DNA from: Neorhizobium alkalisoli
GTDB taxonomy: Bacteria > Pseudomonadota > Alphaproteobacteria > Rhizobiales > Rhizobiaceae
DNA: 64,000 nucleotides
Assembly: GCF_007829835.1 (NCBI RefSeq)
Contig: NZ_VIWP01000017.1
Span: forward strand, 1 to 64,000
Direction of reading: 5' to 3'
A program made the translations under genes and the position numbers. The notes below the pieces were generated by a model. The model was not told the DNA's origin. It searched no databases and was given only the letters and a program-made list of their open reading frames with translations. Each line of letters opens with the position of its first letter. Within the stretch, counting starts at the first letter, position 1. Positions 25,681 to 35,624 of this stretch are shown piece by piece.

Positions 25681-26892
25681 TCAGCGGCTTTTGTTCCCTG
25701 TCTTTCTCACATGGGCCGTTTTCCGGATGGCATCAAGAATGAGAGCTAGAATTGCCAGGGTCACGACGACACCGGCGCCGACATCCACAGCCGTGGCAAG
25801 AGTGATCGAAGTGGCGACCCTGCCGAGAGACAGGGCGGCGACCGCCTGGGCAAGATAGGCGACGAGAAACAGCGCAGAGAGTGTGGCACCGCGATGGGTC
25901 ACCGGTGCCGCAGCGTTGATGAGTGACAGTCCCGATAACAGAAGCAGGCTATAGGCCACACCGCTAAAGATTTGTGCCACGGTATAGAGAGGCAGCGAAT
26001 GCCATGATGCCGCGACGGCAAGCAATGCAGACGAAACGATCGCGCTGCCGGCGCCGGCAAGCATCACCCGATTGGGAGGCTGGCTTCTTGCCAGAATCGC
26101 TGCCAGCCCTGAAAAGAGTGCGAAGAGGGCGATCGTGCCGCCGTTGACGAGCGAATTCGACGAGGCGACGATTTCCTTGGCAACCTGGGCGCCCAAAGAC
26201 AGGGTCATTGCGCCAAGCACGTAAGACGCCGTCACGCTGGCGGTTGCGGCGGCAAATGTCGGAAGAAGCCCATTTGGCAGCGACGGAACTTTAGGACGCC
26301 AGGCACCAGCGGGGCGGGATGCCGATCGGTTTGGCAAGAACCAAGTTGCGATCGTTAGAACAACAAGCAGTGCCGTCAGAACGATGAAATTCAAGCGTGT
26401 CGGCAATGGAGCATATTCGATCAGCGCACCGCCAACCAGGGCCGCTCCTGCCATCCCAAATGCCTGAGCTCCAGCCAACACTCCCCCGGCCTGATTGGCC
26501 CGGCCGGCGGCGCTGAATTCGACAACGGCTGCAGCTGATGGGCCTGCGGAGATGCCGACGCCGATCCCCATCAAAGCGCGGCCGATAAAGACCCAGGTCA
26601 CATCGGGCGCTACGGCGAACAGGGCGCTCCCCAGCATCGAGGCAAACAGGCCGATCAGCATAGCCTCGCGGCGCCCGATATAGTCGGATATGTTGCCGAA
26701 CACGACGAGCATGGAAACGACGAAAACCGGATAGATGGCGAAAATCGCCGTCGTCTCGAATGTCGTCAGCTGCCAGCTCTGCGCATAAAGCGGGTAGGTC
26801 AGTGCCGGAGCGGCACTGGTCCAGATCGTATGCGCCACGACGCCTGCGGCGGTGATAAAGCTGGCCTTCTGGCCAAACACTTTCCGTGTCAT
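25681..26892 (-). CDS. MFS transporter (drug efflux type)
   Basis: The product is 403 residues from the ATG at 26892, which has a GAGG ribosome site. Twelve hydrophobic helices are visible. The motif between helices 2 and 3, GNISDYIGRREAMLIG, is the major-facilitator motif A, and helix 5 carries the Gly/Pro/Ala-rich GIGVGISAGPSAAAV typical of antiporters. The substrate is unknown. The frameshifted AraC gene lies immediately upstream on the same strand and was probably its regulator. Confidence 0.85.
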   Translation of the reverse strand: MTRKVFGQKASFITAAGVVAHTIWTSAAPALTYPLYAQSWQLTTFETTAIFAIYPVFVVSMLVVFGNISDYIGRREAMLIGLFASMLGSALFAVAPDVTWVFIGRALMGIGVGISAGPSAAAVVEFSAAGRANQAGGVLAGAQAFGMAGAALVGGALIEYAPLPTRLNFIVLTALLVVLTIATWFLPNRSASRPAGAWRPKVPSLPNGLLPTFAAATASVTASYVLGAMTLSLGAQVAKEIVASSNSLVNGGTIALFALFSGLAAILARSQPPNRVMLAGAGSAIVSSALLAVAASWHSLPLYTVAQIFSGVAYSLLLLSGLSLINAAAPVTHRGATLSALFLVAYLAQAVAALSLGRVATSITLATAVDVGAGVVVTLAILALILDAIRKTAHVRKTGNKSR

Positions 26893-26984
26893 TTCATATC
26901 CTCGGGGGGGCTGCTCAGCCAGAATATCCAGCATGCTCCGGCATTTGATTTGCGTGGTCCCGGCGGTTCGGCCAGGCTGACATA

Positions 26985-27546
26985 TCAGGCGGCGCTGCGC
27001 AGTGAAGCCGCATCGCTCGCATCAGGATGTGCTGCAAGACGCCGCCATGAACTCGGGGTCGTCCCGGTGATGCGTCGGAATACTCGGCAGAGATGGGCCT
27101 GGTCGGCCAAGCCGCAATCGAGCGCAATCTCACACAAGGGGGCATCGCTCTCTATCATACGGAGCTTCGCGTGCCCGATACGCCGAGAAAGGATATAGTT
27201 ATGAGGGGACATTCCGAAGCTGACCTTGAAGGCGGTTGAAAAATAACTCGTGCTCAGCCTGATCGTCCGGGCCAGCTCGTCCAGAGAAATCGTCTCGGAT
27301 ATCGATCATCTGCTCAACGCGCTTTATCTGCCAAGGCGCGAGCCCGCCCTGCTTGCTGGCACCTCTCTCACGTCCTGCCATCGCCTTCAGCAATAGCGAC
27401 GCCTTTCTGATAAAGTCGACCGCCACCATCCGATCATAGTCGACACAATCAATGGCGCTCATGAGCAAACGAGAGATCTCACAAGATGAGGAGGTGAGGT
27501 CGAATTCGAATGCCTCGACCGATGAAACTACCGTGCTGCTTGCCAT
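26985..27546 (-). pseudogene. AraC-family regulator broken by a frameshift
   Basis: Translation from the ATG at 27546 (AAAGGAG, 6 bases upstream) gives a short N-terminal region ending LAPWQIKRVEQMID. Near 27297-27305 the frame shifts by one. The remainder of the AraC DNA-binding domain continues in another frame: ETISLDELARTIRLSTSYFSTAFK, FGMSPHNYILSRRIGHAKLRMI, and the second helix-turn-helix to about 27010. Restoring one base would give a protein of about 186 residues. Its position suggests control of the downstream MFS gene. It could be real inactivation or a sequencing error. Confidence 0.75.
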
Positions 27547-27819
27547 GCCCATCTCCTTTGATCTTTTCTTGGAGTTGGATCATGCAGGGATTGGATCTGA
27601 CCACATATCGTTCATCCAGCCCAGTTTGGCACCCATCAGACCTAAGGGAATATACGTACGGATAATGGTCGGCAGTATAAAAATATGCTCTCGGATTCGG
27701 GCATGACAGTTGGCGTGATTTGTACCAACGGAAATGCCCGCGCCTGGTCATGGCGCGGGCGAAGATGAGGTCGGACATTGTCGACGTCGCACCGAGCTTC
27801 GCCGCCGAACCGATTGCTA

Positions 27820-28839
27820 TTATTTTGGGCTCGTCGGTTGGGCGTCGTAATTCGTCGGAACCCATTGGAAATGACCATCGCGCGCCGAGACATGGCCAAT
27901 TCCAGGGAAAGAAATGTGCGCGGCTCCAATCCAGTAGTTCTCGGTGGCCGCCTTGGAAAATACCTCTATCCGTTCCTTTTTCGCCATGCCAGGGTCGCTG
28001 TCATAGGCCAGTGTCACATCGGGATCGGCAAACTGTACCGGCGCAACGTGCACGACATCTCCCCATAAGAGAAGCCGCTGCCCGTCGCTCTCGACCATGT
28101 AGAAACTATGACCGGGCGTGTGTCCTGCACCGGGAATTGCCGTGATGCCCGCGACGAGCTGCTCACCGCTTTTGAACGGCTTGAAACGGCCAGCCTCCAC
28201 ATAGGGCTTCACCGAGGCCTTGTCGCCCTCGAACATTGAGGTCAACAGTTTAGGCGCCTTCTTTTCCTGCTCGGGATCCAGCCAATAGCTGGCATCTGCG
28301 TCACTGACATGGATGGTCGCATTGGAAAAAGCCATCTTTCCGCCGGGCGCAATGCCACCAACGTGATCGGCGTGCAGGTGCGTCAGATAGATATCGTCGA
28401 CTTGTTCGGGCGCATATCCGGCAGCGCGAAGATTGTCGATGAGCTTGCCGCAGCAATCGCCGTAAAGCGTTCCGGCGCCCGCATCGATCAGGACGAGTTT
28501 GGATCCTGTGTTGATGAGAAAGGCGTTGATAGAGCCTTCCACCGGAACGGTTAGCCGGCTTTCTGCCAGAAGGGCATCGGCCTCACCCGGCGCAACCTGG
28601 TCCAGTGGCACGAACTGGCTGCCTGCCTCATCCCTGTTCTTCGTCAGGACGGTGTGAACCGGGAAAGGATGCGTCCCATCCGACAGGGATGTGACCTCGA
28701 AACGCCCCAGCATCATCCGGTAAAATCCTGGCGCCTGGCCGCCAGCCATCGGAGCAGCAGCATTCGCCGCGGGTGCAAAAATCGCCATCAATGTGGCAAT
28801 GCCCAAACTGCCGAATATCACGCTTGAACGACCAACCAT
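27820..28839 (-). CDS. Exported metallo-beta-lactamase-fold hydrolase
   Basis: This 339-residue protein has a signal peptide (hydrophobic to about residue 28, ANAAAP). The metal site is HLHADHVGG, with further ligands in GAGHTPGHSF and LLLWGDVVH and a late His in GAAHISFPG. The layout (a lead sequence MLGRFEVTSLSDG, then the metallohydrolase) is common in proteobacterial periplasmic enzymes annotated as quorum-quenching-like or glyoxalase-II-like. The substrate cannot be assigned. It should bind two zinc ions in the periplasm. Confidence 0.85.
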   Translation of the reverse strand: MVGRSSVIFGSLGIATLMAIFAPAANAAAPMAGGQAPGFYRMMLGRFEVTSLSDGTHPFPVHTVLTKNRDEAGSQFVPLDQVAPGEADALLAESRLTVPVEGSINAFLINTGSKLVLIDAGAGTLYGDCCGKLIDNLRAAGYAPEQVDDIYLTHLHADHVGGIAPGGKMAFSNATIHVSDADASYWLDPEQEKKAPKLLTSMFEGDKASVKPYVEAGRFKPFKSGEQLVAGITAIPGAGHTPGHSFYMVESDGQRLLLWGDVVHVAPVQFADPDVTLAYDSDPGMAKKERIEVFSKAATENYWIGAAHISFPGIGHVSARDGHFQWVPTNYDAQPTSPK

Positions 28840-28990
28840 CGTAAAATCCTTGCTATTGCTTGATACTGCACTCCGCCGGTTGCGTATGACATGAGGCTAC
28901 CCATGCATATTTTTCCGGCTTTCGGCTCGATGTAGGGTGCGAAAATCAGTCGGCTTGCCGCTCGGGTGAAAGCGGCAAGCCTTGATTGGA

Positions 28991-29968
28991 CTACGATTTG
29001 ATGAAGGCGAGAAGGTCGGGGTTGATGACATCCGCATGCGTAGTCAGCATGCCGTGCGGGTAACCCGGATAGACCTTGAGCGTACCGTTCTTGACGAGCT
29101 TGACGGACAGACGGCCTGCATCGTCGATCGGCACGACCTGGTCGTCGTCGCCATGCATGACCAGAACCGGAACGGTGATCTTCTTCAGGTCTTCCGTCTG
29201 GTCGGTTTCGGAGAAGGCTTTGATGCCGTCATAATGGGCCTTGGCGCTGCCCATCATGCCCTGCCGCCACCAATTCTGAATCACGCCGGGATAAACTTTC
29301 GCGTCCGGGCGGTTGAAGCCGTAGAACGGACCTGCCGGGAAATCGATGAACAGCTGCGCGCGGTTTGCGGCGACGCCCTGGCGGATGCCGTCAAAGACTT
29401 CCATCGGCAGACCGCCGGGATTGGAAGCCGTCTTCAGCATCAGTGGCGGAACGGCTGAAACGAGAACCGCCTTGGCGACGCGGCCCTGCGGCTGGCCGAA
29501 CTTTGCGACATAACGGGCGACTTCGCCGCCGCCGGTCGAGTGGCCGATATGGACGGCATTCTTCAGGTTCAGATGTTCGACAACGGCAGATGCGTCGGCA
29601 GCGTAATGGTCCATGTCATGACCGTCGCTGACCTGCTGGGAGCGCCCATGGCCACGGCGGTCATGGGCGATGACACGATAGCCGTTTGCCAGGAAGAACA
29701 GCATCTGTGCGTCCCAATCGTCCGAAGACAACGGCCAGCCGTGGTGGAACATGATCGGCTGCGCATCCTTCGGACCCCAGTCCTTGAAGAAGATCTCTAC
29801 GCCGTCCTTGGTCTTGACGAAGCTCTCGGTCATCCGAACGTTTCCTTTCGCGGTTTTCGAGTTGGTTTGAGATAAAGCGGAACCTGGCAGCGCCATAACG
29901 GCGAAGAGCGCAGCGCCTCCGATCAGCGCGTGGCGGCGCGGAATAGGAAATTCGAGATCGTTCTTCAT
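28991..29968 (-). CDS. Exported alpha/beta hydrolase (chloroperoxidase/perhydrolase type) with Tat-like signal
   Basis: The product is 325 residues from the ATG at 29968, which follows a GGGAGGG ribosome site. The N-terminus carries twin arginines (PRRHALIGGAALFAVMALPG) like a Tat signal. The mature enzyme has HHGWPLSSDDWDAQM, HDRRGHGRS, the nucleophile elbow GHSTGGGEVARY, Asp in VMHGDDDQVVP and His in GYPHGML, a complete triad. The family includes arylesterases and non-heme haloperoxidases. It is the intact counterpart of the serine-less protein at 23085. Confidence 0.87.
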   Translation of the reverse strand: MKNDLEFPIPRRHALIGGAALFAVMALPGSALSQTNSKTAKGNVRMTESFVKTKDGVEIFFKDWGPKDAQPIMFHHGWPLSSDDWDAQMLFFLANGYRVIAHDRRGHGRSQQVSDGHDMDHYAADASAVVEHLNLKNAVHIGHSTGGGEVARYVAKFGQPQGRVAKAVLVSAVPPLMLKTASNPGGLPMEVFDGIRQGVAANRAQLFIDFPAGPFYGFNRPDAKVYPGVIQNWWRQGMMGSAKAHYDGIKAFSETDQTEDLKKITVPVLVMHGDDDQVVPIDDAGRLSVKLVKNGTLKVYPGYPHGMLTTHADVINPDLLAFIKS

Positions 29969-30256
29969 GTGCGGCCCTCCCGGCTGGCTTGGCATCTGCT
30001 CGACTGCAGTGAGCCATATTTAGGAGATGCTGATGGCTCTCGATTGTAAGATCGGTCGCTGCTTTGGACAAAACGCGGCTCGAGAGCGGGAAATATGTAA
30101 TATTGGTGTGGTGCAGCGATTTTCCGCGGCGCATTTTCCGTGACCAGTCACGACGGAAAAGTCTGAAACGACAAGTCTACAGCAGATCCGCCAAGACCTG
30201 CCATCGGTACCATTTCATCGTCGCGTCACTCAAAGCGCTTGATGGAGATGACCTCG

Positions 30257-30979
30257 ATGACCAGTTCAGTTGTTGCAAAACCCACAGTCGTGCTCGTCCA
30301 TGGTGCTTGGGCGGATGGTTCGAGTTGGCGGCGGGTCATCCCGTTTCTCCTTGACAACGATATCCCAGTCGTTGCGGTTCAAAACCCGACAACGTCTCTT
30401 TCGCATGATGTTGCCGCGACCCGGCGCATTCTGAATGGGATCGAGGGCCCCATCGTTCTTGTTGGTCATAGCTGGGGTGGCGCCGTGATCACAGAGGCCG
30501 GGAACGACCCAAAGGTGAAGGCGCTGGTTTTCGTTGCAGCCTTGCCGCCATCGCAAGGTCAGTCGGTCGGGGACCTCGTCGCTTCCTACACACCGCCACC
30601 CGGATTGTCTCACATCGTCGATGATGGTGACGGCTTCCTGCGAATGGGTGTCGACGGCTGGATCAACGATGTAGGCCAGGATCTCCCTGAGAAGGAAAAC
30701 AGGGTCTTGTCTGTCGTCCAGACACCTCTGGCAAAGGGGACATTCGGTGACAAGATCACCAAGGCAGCCTGGAGGGCAAAGCCAAACTGGTATGTGGTAT
30801 CGACGAGCGATCGTGTCGTCAGTGTCGAATTGCAGAGAGAGCTTGCCAGTCGCTTGGACGCAAAGATCACAGAGCTTGATGCGAGCCATCTATCCCTGCT
30901 TTCCCAGCCGCAGCAGATTGCCGCAGTCATTCGTGACGCGGTAGAATCGACGGTCTTGCGGCTCAAGCAACCAACCTAA
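30257..30979 (+). CDS. Alpha/beta hydrolase (EstC/salicylate-esterase-like)
   Basis: This 240-residue cytoplasmic protein starts at the ATG at 30257, 9 bases after GGAG; ATGs at 30242 and 30248 are possible alternatives. Landmarks are VLVHGAWADGSSWRRV, nucleophile elbow GHSWGG, the acidic residue near STSDRVV and His in DASHLSLLSQP. This pattern is typical of small esterases often annotated as alpha/beta hydrolases of the HNL/MES-like group. The substrate is unknown. It lies alone between the Tat-type hydrolase and gcd. Confidence 0.85.
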   Translation: MTSSVVAKPTVVLVHGAWADGSSWRRVIPFLLDNDIPVVAVQNPTTSLSHDVAATRRILNGIEGPIVLVGHSWGGAVITEAGNDPKVKALVFVAALPPSQGQSVGDLVASYTPPPGLSHIVDDGDGFLRMGVDGWINDVGQDLPEKENRVLSVVQTPLAKGTFGDKITKAAWRAKPNWYVVSTSDRVVSVELQRELASRLDAKITELDASHLSLLSQPQQIAAVIRDAVESTVLRLKQPT

Positions 30980-31209
30980 ATCAAGGATGCCGTCGCGCAA
31001 TCCTCAAGGGTGCTTGGTTCCCTTTTGAAAGCCGATCTTCTGTGCATCGGTGGCGTGAAATACATAGATCACGGGGTCATAAAACAACTTCTGGATTGTG
31101 GAACTCAAGATTTATCAGGAATAGGCCGGATATCGGGGCCGCGGCCTCCTGTCACACCCTATTCTGGGACGTTCGACATCTTCAACCACGGAAGAAGGAG
31201 GACATCGTT

Positions 31210-33639
31210 ATGATGTCTCGTATCGGAGGGTTTATCACCGCTCTGCTTGGTCTGGCTATTCTCTGGTATGGAGTAAAGCTGGCTCAGGCTGGTGGTTCTC
31301 CATTTTATGTTTTTATGGGGCTCGGCCTCTTGGTTTCTGGCGGGCTGCTGATTGGGCGGCGCCAGACTGGTCTATTGGTTTATTCTTTAACGCTTGCCGT
31401 CACATTCATATGGACGCTCTACGAAGTCGGGTTCGACAAGTGGCAGTGGATTCCGCGCGGCGCTCTGGTCATCTTCCTCGGCCTGCTGCTCAGCCTGCCC
31501 TTCGTCACCAACAGCCTGCGTGACCGACCGAATAAGCTTTGGGCGCCGGGCCTCGGCAATGGCGTCTTTGCCCTTCGTGCCGTTGTCGCTGTTATCGCAG
31601 TTCTCGGCATCATCGCCTGGTTCTACGATCCGTTGTCGATCACCGGCAAACTGGCCAAGACGGCTTCCGCGGATGCCGCGACCGATCCGAGCGGCACGCC
31701 TTATCCTACCGACGACTGGACCGCCTATGGCGGTACCAATCTCGGCCAGCGTTACTCGGCCCTGACGGACGTTAATGTCGCCAACGTCAAGGGCCTCAAG
31801 GTCGCCTGGGAACATCATACCGGCGACCTGCGCAAGGCCGATCAGGATTCGTCCGAATACACGTTCGAGGCGACGCCGATCAAAGTTGATGGCGGTCTCT
31901 ATTTCTGCACGCCGCACAATGTCATCCAGTCGCTCGAGCCGGAAACCGGCAAGGTCCGCTGGTCGTTCGATCCGATGATGAAACGCGATCCGTTCTATCA
32001 GCACCAGACATGCCGTGGCGTGTCGTGGAATGATTCGACGGCCTATGCCGCGCCTGCCGACAGCACGCCCGATCAGCAGGCAGCAGAAGCTGCAGCGGTT
32101 GCCGAGTGCCCGCGCCGCATTCTTGCCTCGACGGTTGATGCTCGCCTGTTCGCGCTTAACGCCGATACCGGCGCCCTATGCAAGACATTCGGTACCGACG
32201 GTTATGTCGACCTGATGGAAGGCATGATCGATACCAACCGCGCCACCTACCAGCAGACATCCGCGCCGCTGGTGACCAAGGATCTCATCATCCTCGGCAG
32301 CGCGATTGCCGACAATTACTATGAAAACAATCCGTCGGGCGTCATCCGGGCGTTTGACGTGCGGACCGGCAAGATCGTCTGGAAGTTCGACGCCAGCAAG
32401 CCGAACGACACGGCACCGCTTGCCCCCGGCCAGCATTACGAGCCGAACTCGGTCGTCGCCTGGACGCAGTTTGCCGCCGATGAGAAGCTTGGTCTCGCCT
32501 ATATCCCGTTTGGCAACGCCTCACCTGACCAGGTTGGTATTTCGCGCACGCCCGAGCAGGAGGCCTTTGTCGATGCGCTCGTCGCTCTCGACCTGAGGAC
32601 TGGCCATCTGAAGTGGAAATTCCAGACCTCGCATCACGATCTCTGGGACCGCGACAACCCTTCGCAGCCGGTTCTTTTGAACCTGCCGAAAAACGGCGTC
32701 GATACGCCGGCAATCATCATCCCGACCAAGATCGGCAATCTGTGGGTTCTTGACCGGACCAACGGCCAGCCGATCCTGCCGATCAGTGAGGTGCCGGTGA
32801 AGACCAATACCGACATTGCCGGCGAAAAGCTGTCGCCGACGCAGCCGATGTCGTCGCTCAACTTCACGCCGGCGGCGCTGCGCGAAGCCGACATGTGGGG
32901 TGCGACGCCGTTCGACCAGATGGCGTGCCGCACGACCTATAATCAGTATCGTTACGACGGAAACCCCTGGACGCCGCCGACCACCACCGGCTCGCTCGTA
33001 TGGCCGGGCAATATCGGCGTGTTCAACTGGGGTTCGATCGCGGTCGATCCGGTCAACAAGTGGCTGATCGGCACACCGCAATATCTGGCTTATCTCTACC
33101 AGCTCTACCCGCGTCCGGCAGGCGACCTCAACAAGCGCGTGTTCGGCGGGGACAATTCGGGCGGCGAATCCAAGCCCGGCAACGAAAACCTCGGCGGTCC
33201 CTATGCCGTGTCGATCCAGCATTTCCGCTCTGCACTCGCTGCACCGTGCAATGCACCTGCCTGGGGTGTTCGCGTCGGCGTCGACCTGACGACCGGCAAG
33301 ACCGCCTGGAAATACCGCAACGGAACCGTCGCCGGCCAGAAATTTGCCGGCGTGAAGTTCCCGATCCCGTTCGAAATGGGCATGCTCGCCCATGGTGGCA
33401 CGCTGACGACCGCCGGCGGCGTGGCGTTTACGGCTGCTGCCCTTGACGACGCGATCCGCGGCTATGACATGCAGACCGGTGAAGTGCTTTGGAAGATGGC
33501 GCTTCCGGCCGGTGGCCAGGCAACGCCGATGACCTATCGCGGCAAGGACGGCAAGCAATACATCGTCGTCGCTGCCGGTGGCCATGGATCGCTCGGCACG
33601 ACGCCTGGCGATTCCGTGATTGCCTATACGCTGAACTGA
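31210..33639 (+). CDS. gcd: Membrane-bound PQQ-dependent glucose dehydrogenase
   Basis: The product is 809 residues, close to the family's about 800. The ATG at 31210 follows GGAGG with an 8-base spacer. Five N-terminal membrane helices (to about 155) are followed by an eight-bladed PQQ beta-propeller with repeats such as VKGLKVAWEHHTGDLR, YFCTPHNVIQSLEPETGKVRW and LWDRDNPSQPVL. It oxidises glucose to gluconolactone on the periplasmic side and passes electrons to ubiquinone. PQQ biosynthesis genes are not in the window. A strong terminator follows. Confidence 0.94.
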   Translation: MMSRIGGFITALLGLAILWYGVKLAQAGGSPFYVFMGLGLLVSGGLLIGRRQTGLLVYSLTLAVTFIWTLYEVGFDKWQWIPRGALVIFLGLLLSLPFVTNSLRDRPNKLWAPGLGNGVFALRAVVAVIAVLGIIAWFYDPLSITGKLAKTASADAATDPSGTPYPTDDWTAYGGTNLGQRYSALTDVNVANVKGLKVAWEHHTGDLRKADQDSSEYTFEATPIKVDGGLYFCTPHNVIQSLEPETGKVRWSFDPMMKRDPFYQHQTCRGVSWNDSTAYAAPADSTPDQQAAEAAAVAECPRRILASTVDARLFALNADTGALCKTFGTDGYVDLMEGMIDTNRATYQQTSAPLVTKDLIILGSAIADNYYENNPSGVIRAFDVRTGKIVWKFDASKPNDTAPLAPGQHYEPNSVVAWTQFAADEKLGLAYIPFGNASPDQVGISRTPEQEAFVDALVALDLRTGHLKWKFQTSHHDLWDRDNPSQPVLLNLPKNGVDTPAIIIPTKIGNLWVLDRTNGQPILPISEVPVKTNTDIAGEKLSPTQPMSSLNFTPAALREADMWGATPFDQMACRTTYNQYRYDGNPWTPPTTTGSLVWPGNIGVFNWGSIAVDPVNKWLIGTPQYLAYLYQLYPRPAGDLNKRVFGGDNSGGESKPGNENLGGPYAVSIQHFRSALAAPCNAPAWGVRVGVDLTTGKTAWKYRNGTVAGQKFAGVKFPIPFEMGMLAHGGTLTTAGGVAFTAAALDDAIRGYDMQTGEVLWKMALPAGGQATPMTYRGKDGKQYIVVAAGGHGSLGTTPGDSVIAYTLN

Positions 33640-33664
33640 GCGTTCGCAATTCGACAAGGTGGAG

Positions 33665-33688
33665 AAGCGCGCCGCACATGGCGCGCTT
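33665..33688 (+). terminator. Rho-independent terminator after gcd
   Basis: AAGCGCGCC (33665-33673) pairs with GGCGCGCTT (33680-33688) around a 6-base loop and runs into TTTCT. It lies 25 bases after the gcd stop. Confidence 0.88.
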
Positions 33689-33883
33689 TTTCTGCAAACT
33701 TCCAAGCAACGCGTGACGTCCTGCCGTCACATCTGGCGCCCGATCGGCCAGTCCATCGAGCCGATCAGGGAGGATTCCGGTTATCTGCACCTTGGCGGCT
33801 TCATTCCGGAAAATATTGCAAATACCGAAAATGCGCGCACCAAAAAGGTGGCGAGGGGGTCGCGCTAATTTGCACGTTCGTTG

Positions 33884-33909
33884 GGAACCTTTCTCCCGAT
33901 CCCACACTT
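33884..33909 (+). promoter_or_regulatory. EcfG-like promoter motif upstream of the trehalose-synthase-like gene
   Basis: GGAAC (33884-33888), 19 bases, then TT (33908-33909; the -10 reads ACTT). It lies 33 bases before the TTG start. The match is partial. Confidence 0.4.
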
Positions 33910-33942
33910 GGCCATGCTTGGAAACCAAGCAGGAGCCCTGCC

Positions 33943-35604
33943 TTGATCAATGACCTTTGGTATAAGAACGCCGTCGTCTATTGCCTTTCGGTTGAAACGT
34001 TCATGGATTCGAACGGCGATGGGGTCGGAGACTTTCAGGGCCTGCAGCGAAGGCTCGATTATCTTGCCGGGCTCGGGATCAATGCGATCTGGTTGATGCC
34101 GTTCCAGACCTCGCCCGGTCGTGATGACGGTTATGACGTGTCCGATTATTACAATGTCGATCCGCGTTATGGGACACTTGGTGATTTTGTCGAATTCACC
34201 CATGGCGCAAAACAGCGCGGGATTCGTGTTCTGATCGACCTGGTGGTCAATCATACGTCCGACCAGCATCCCTGGTTCAAGCAGGCTTGCTCAGACAAGA
34301 ATTCGCGCTATCGCGACTGGTATGTATGGTCCGACAAAAAGCCTGCCAATGCGGATGAAGGCATGGTCTTTCCGGGTGTCCAGAAGACGACCTGGACACG
34401 GGATCGGCAATCGGGGGAATATTATTTCCACCGCTTCTACGATTTTCAGCCGGACCTCAACACAGAAAACCCCCATGTTCAGGCAGAGATCCTGAAAATC
34501 ATGGGGTTCTGGTTGCAGCTCGGCGTTTCAGGCTTCCGGATGGATGCGGTGCCTTTCGTCATCGCCGAAAAGGGGGCCGACGTGAAGGTGCCGAAAGAGC
34601 AGTTCGACATGCTCAGGACCTTTCGCGAGTTCCTGCAATGGCGAAAGGGTGACAGCATCATCCTCGCTGAAGCCAATGTCGTGCCAAAACAGAACCTGCA
34701 ATATTTCGGTGACGACGGCGAGCGCATGCAGATGATGTTCAACTTCCACGTCAATCAGTCGCTGTTTTACGCGATGGCGAGTGCCGATACGCGGCCGTTG
34801 GCAAAGGCAATGCAAGATACGCGGGAGCGTCCGCATACCGGGCAATGGGGCGTTTTCCTGCGCAATCACGACGAACTTGACCTCGGAAGGCTCAACGAAA
34901 AGCAGCGGCAGCAGGTTTTCGATGCCTTCGCACCGGACAAGACAATGCAGCTCTACGATCGTGGCATCCGTCGGAGGCTCGCGCCGATGCTGGGTGGCGA
35001 TGAACGGCGCCTGAAGCTCGCCTACAGTCTGATGTATTCCCTGCCCGGAACACCGGTTCTTCGTTATGGAGACGAGATCGGTATGGGTGACGATCTTTCG
35101 CTACCCGAGCGCAATTGTGCACGCACGCCGATGCAATGGTCGGATGAGCCGCAGGGCGGATTTACCAAAGGTGACAAGCCGGTCCTGCCGGTGATCGAGA
35201 AGGGCCCCTACGGCTTCGAGCATGTCAATGTCGCCTTCCAGCGGCGCGATCCTCAATCCATGCTGAACTGGACGGAGCGAATGATCCGCATGCGCAAGGA
35301 GGCGCCGGAGATTGGTTGGGGGGCTTTCGAAGTTCTGGATTGTGGAGATCAAGGCGTTCTTGTGATGCGATATGACTGGCGCAACAATGCGGTGATCATC
35401 ATCCATAATTTCCACGACAAACCGGTCGAAATCACCTTTGACGCGGGCATTGGCGATGACGGACATTTGCTGATCGACATTGCGGATGGCAGCGACAGTC
35501 GAGCCGATGAGGGCGGCCTGCATCATATGGTTCTCGAGCCCTACGGCTATCGCTGGTACCGGGCAGGGGGGCTCGACTATCTTTTGAAACGCAGCGAGGT
35601 TTGA
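33943..35604 (+). CDS. GH13 trehalose-synthase-like (maltosyl/glucosyl-transferring) enzyme
   Basis: The 553-residue protein starts with TTG, 8 bases after AGGAG. The GH13 regions are all present: VVYCLSVETFMDSNGDGVGDFQG, DLVVNHTSDQHPWF, GFRMDAVPF (nucleophile Asp), ILAEAN (acid/base Glu) and LRNHDELDL (transition-state Asp). Together with DRGIRRRLAPMLGGD this is closest to trehalose synthase (maltose to trehalose isomerase). The protein lacks the C-terminal maltokinase domain found in some relatives. It is cytoplasmic and convergent with the alpha-glucosidase gene 20 bases away. Confidence 0.85.
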   Translation: MINDLWYKNAVVYCLSVETFMDSNGDGVGDFQGLQRRLDYLAGLGINAIWLMPFQTSPGRDDGYDVSDYYNVDPRYGTLGDFVEFTHGAKQRGIRVLIDLVVNHTSDQHPWFKQACSDKNSRYRDWYVWSDKKPANADEGMVFPGVQKTTWTRDRQSGEYYFHRFYDFQPDLNTENPHVQAEILKIMGFWLQLGVSGFRMDAVPFVIAEKGADVKVPKEQFDMLRTFREFLQWRKGDSIILAEANVVPKQNLQYFGDDGERMQMMFNFHVNQSLFYAMASADTRPLAKAMQDTRERPHTGQWGVFLRNHDELDLGRLNEKQRQQVFDAFAPDKTMQLYDRGIRRRLAPMLGGDERRLKLAYSLMYSLPGTPVLRYGDEIGMGDDLSLPERNCARTPMQWSDEPQGGFTKGDKPVLPVIEKGPYGFEHVNVAFQRRDPQSMLNWTERMIRMRKEAPEIGWGAFEVLDCGDQGVLVMRYDWRNNAVIIIHNFHDKPVEITFDAGIGDDGHLLIDIADGSDSRADEGGLHHMVLEPYGYRWYRAGGLDYLLKRSEV

Positions 35605-35624
35605 CGCCGGCGTGTACCGAGACT

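Noticed and set aside
32521..33705. A 394-codon open frame antisense to gcd
   Set aside because: Arg/His-rich shadow of the propeller coding strand; no start signal.
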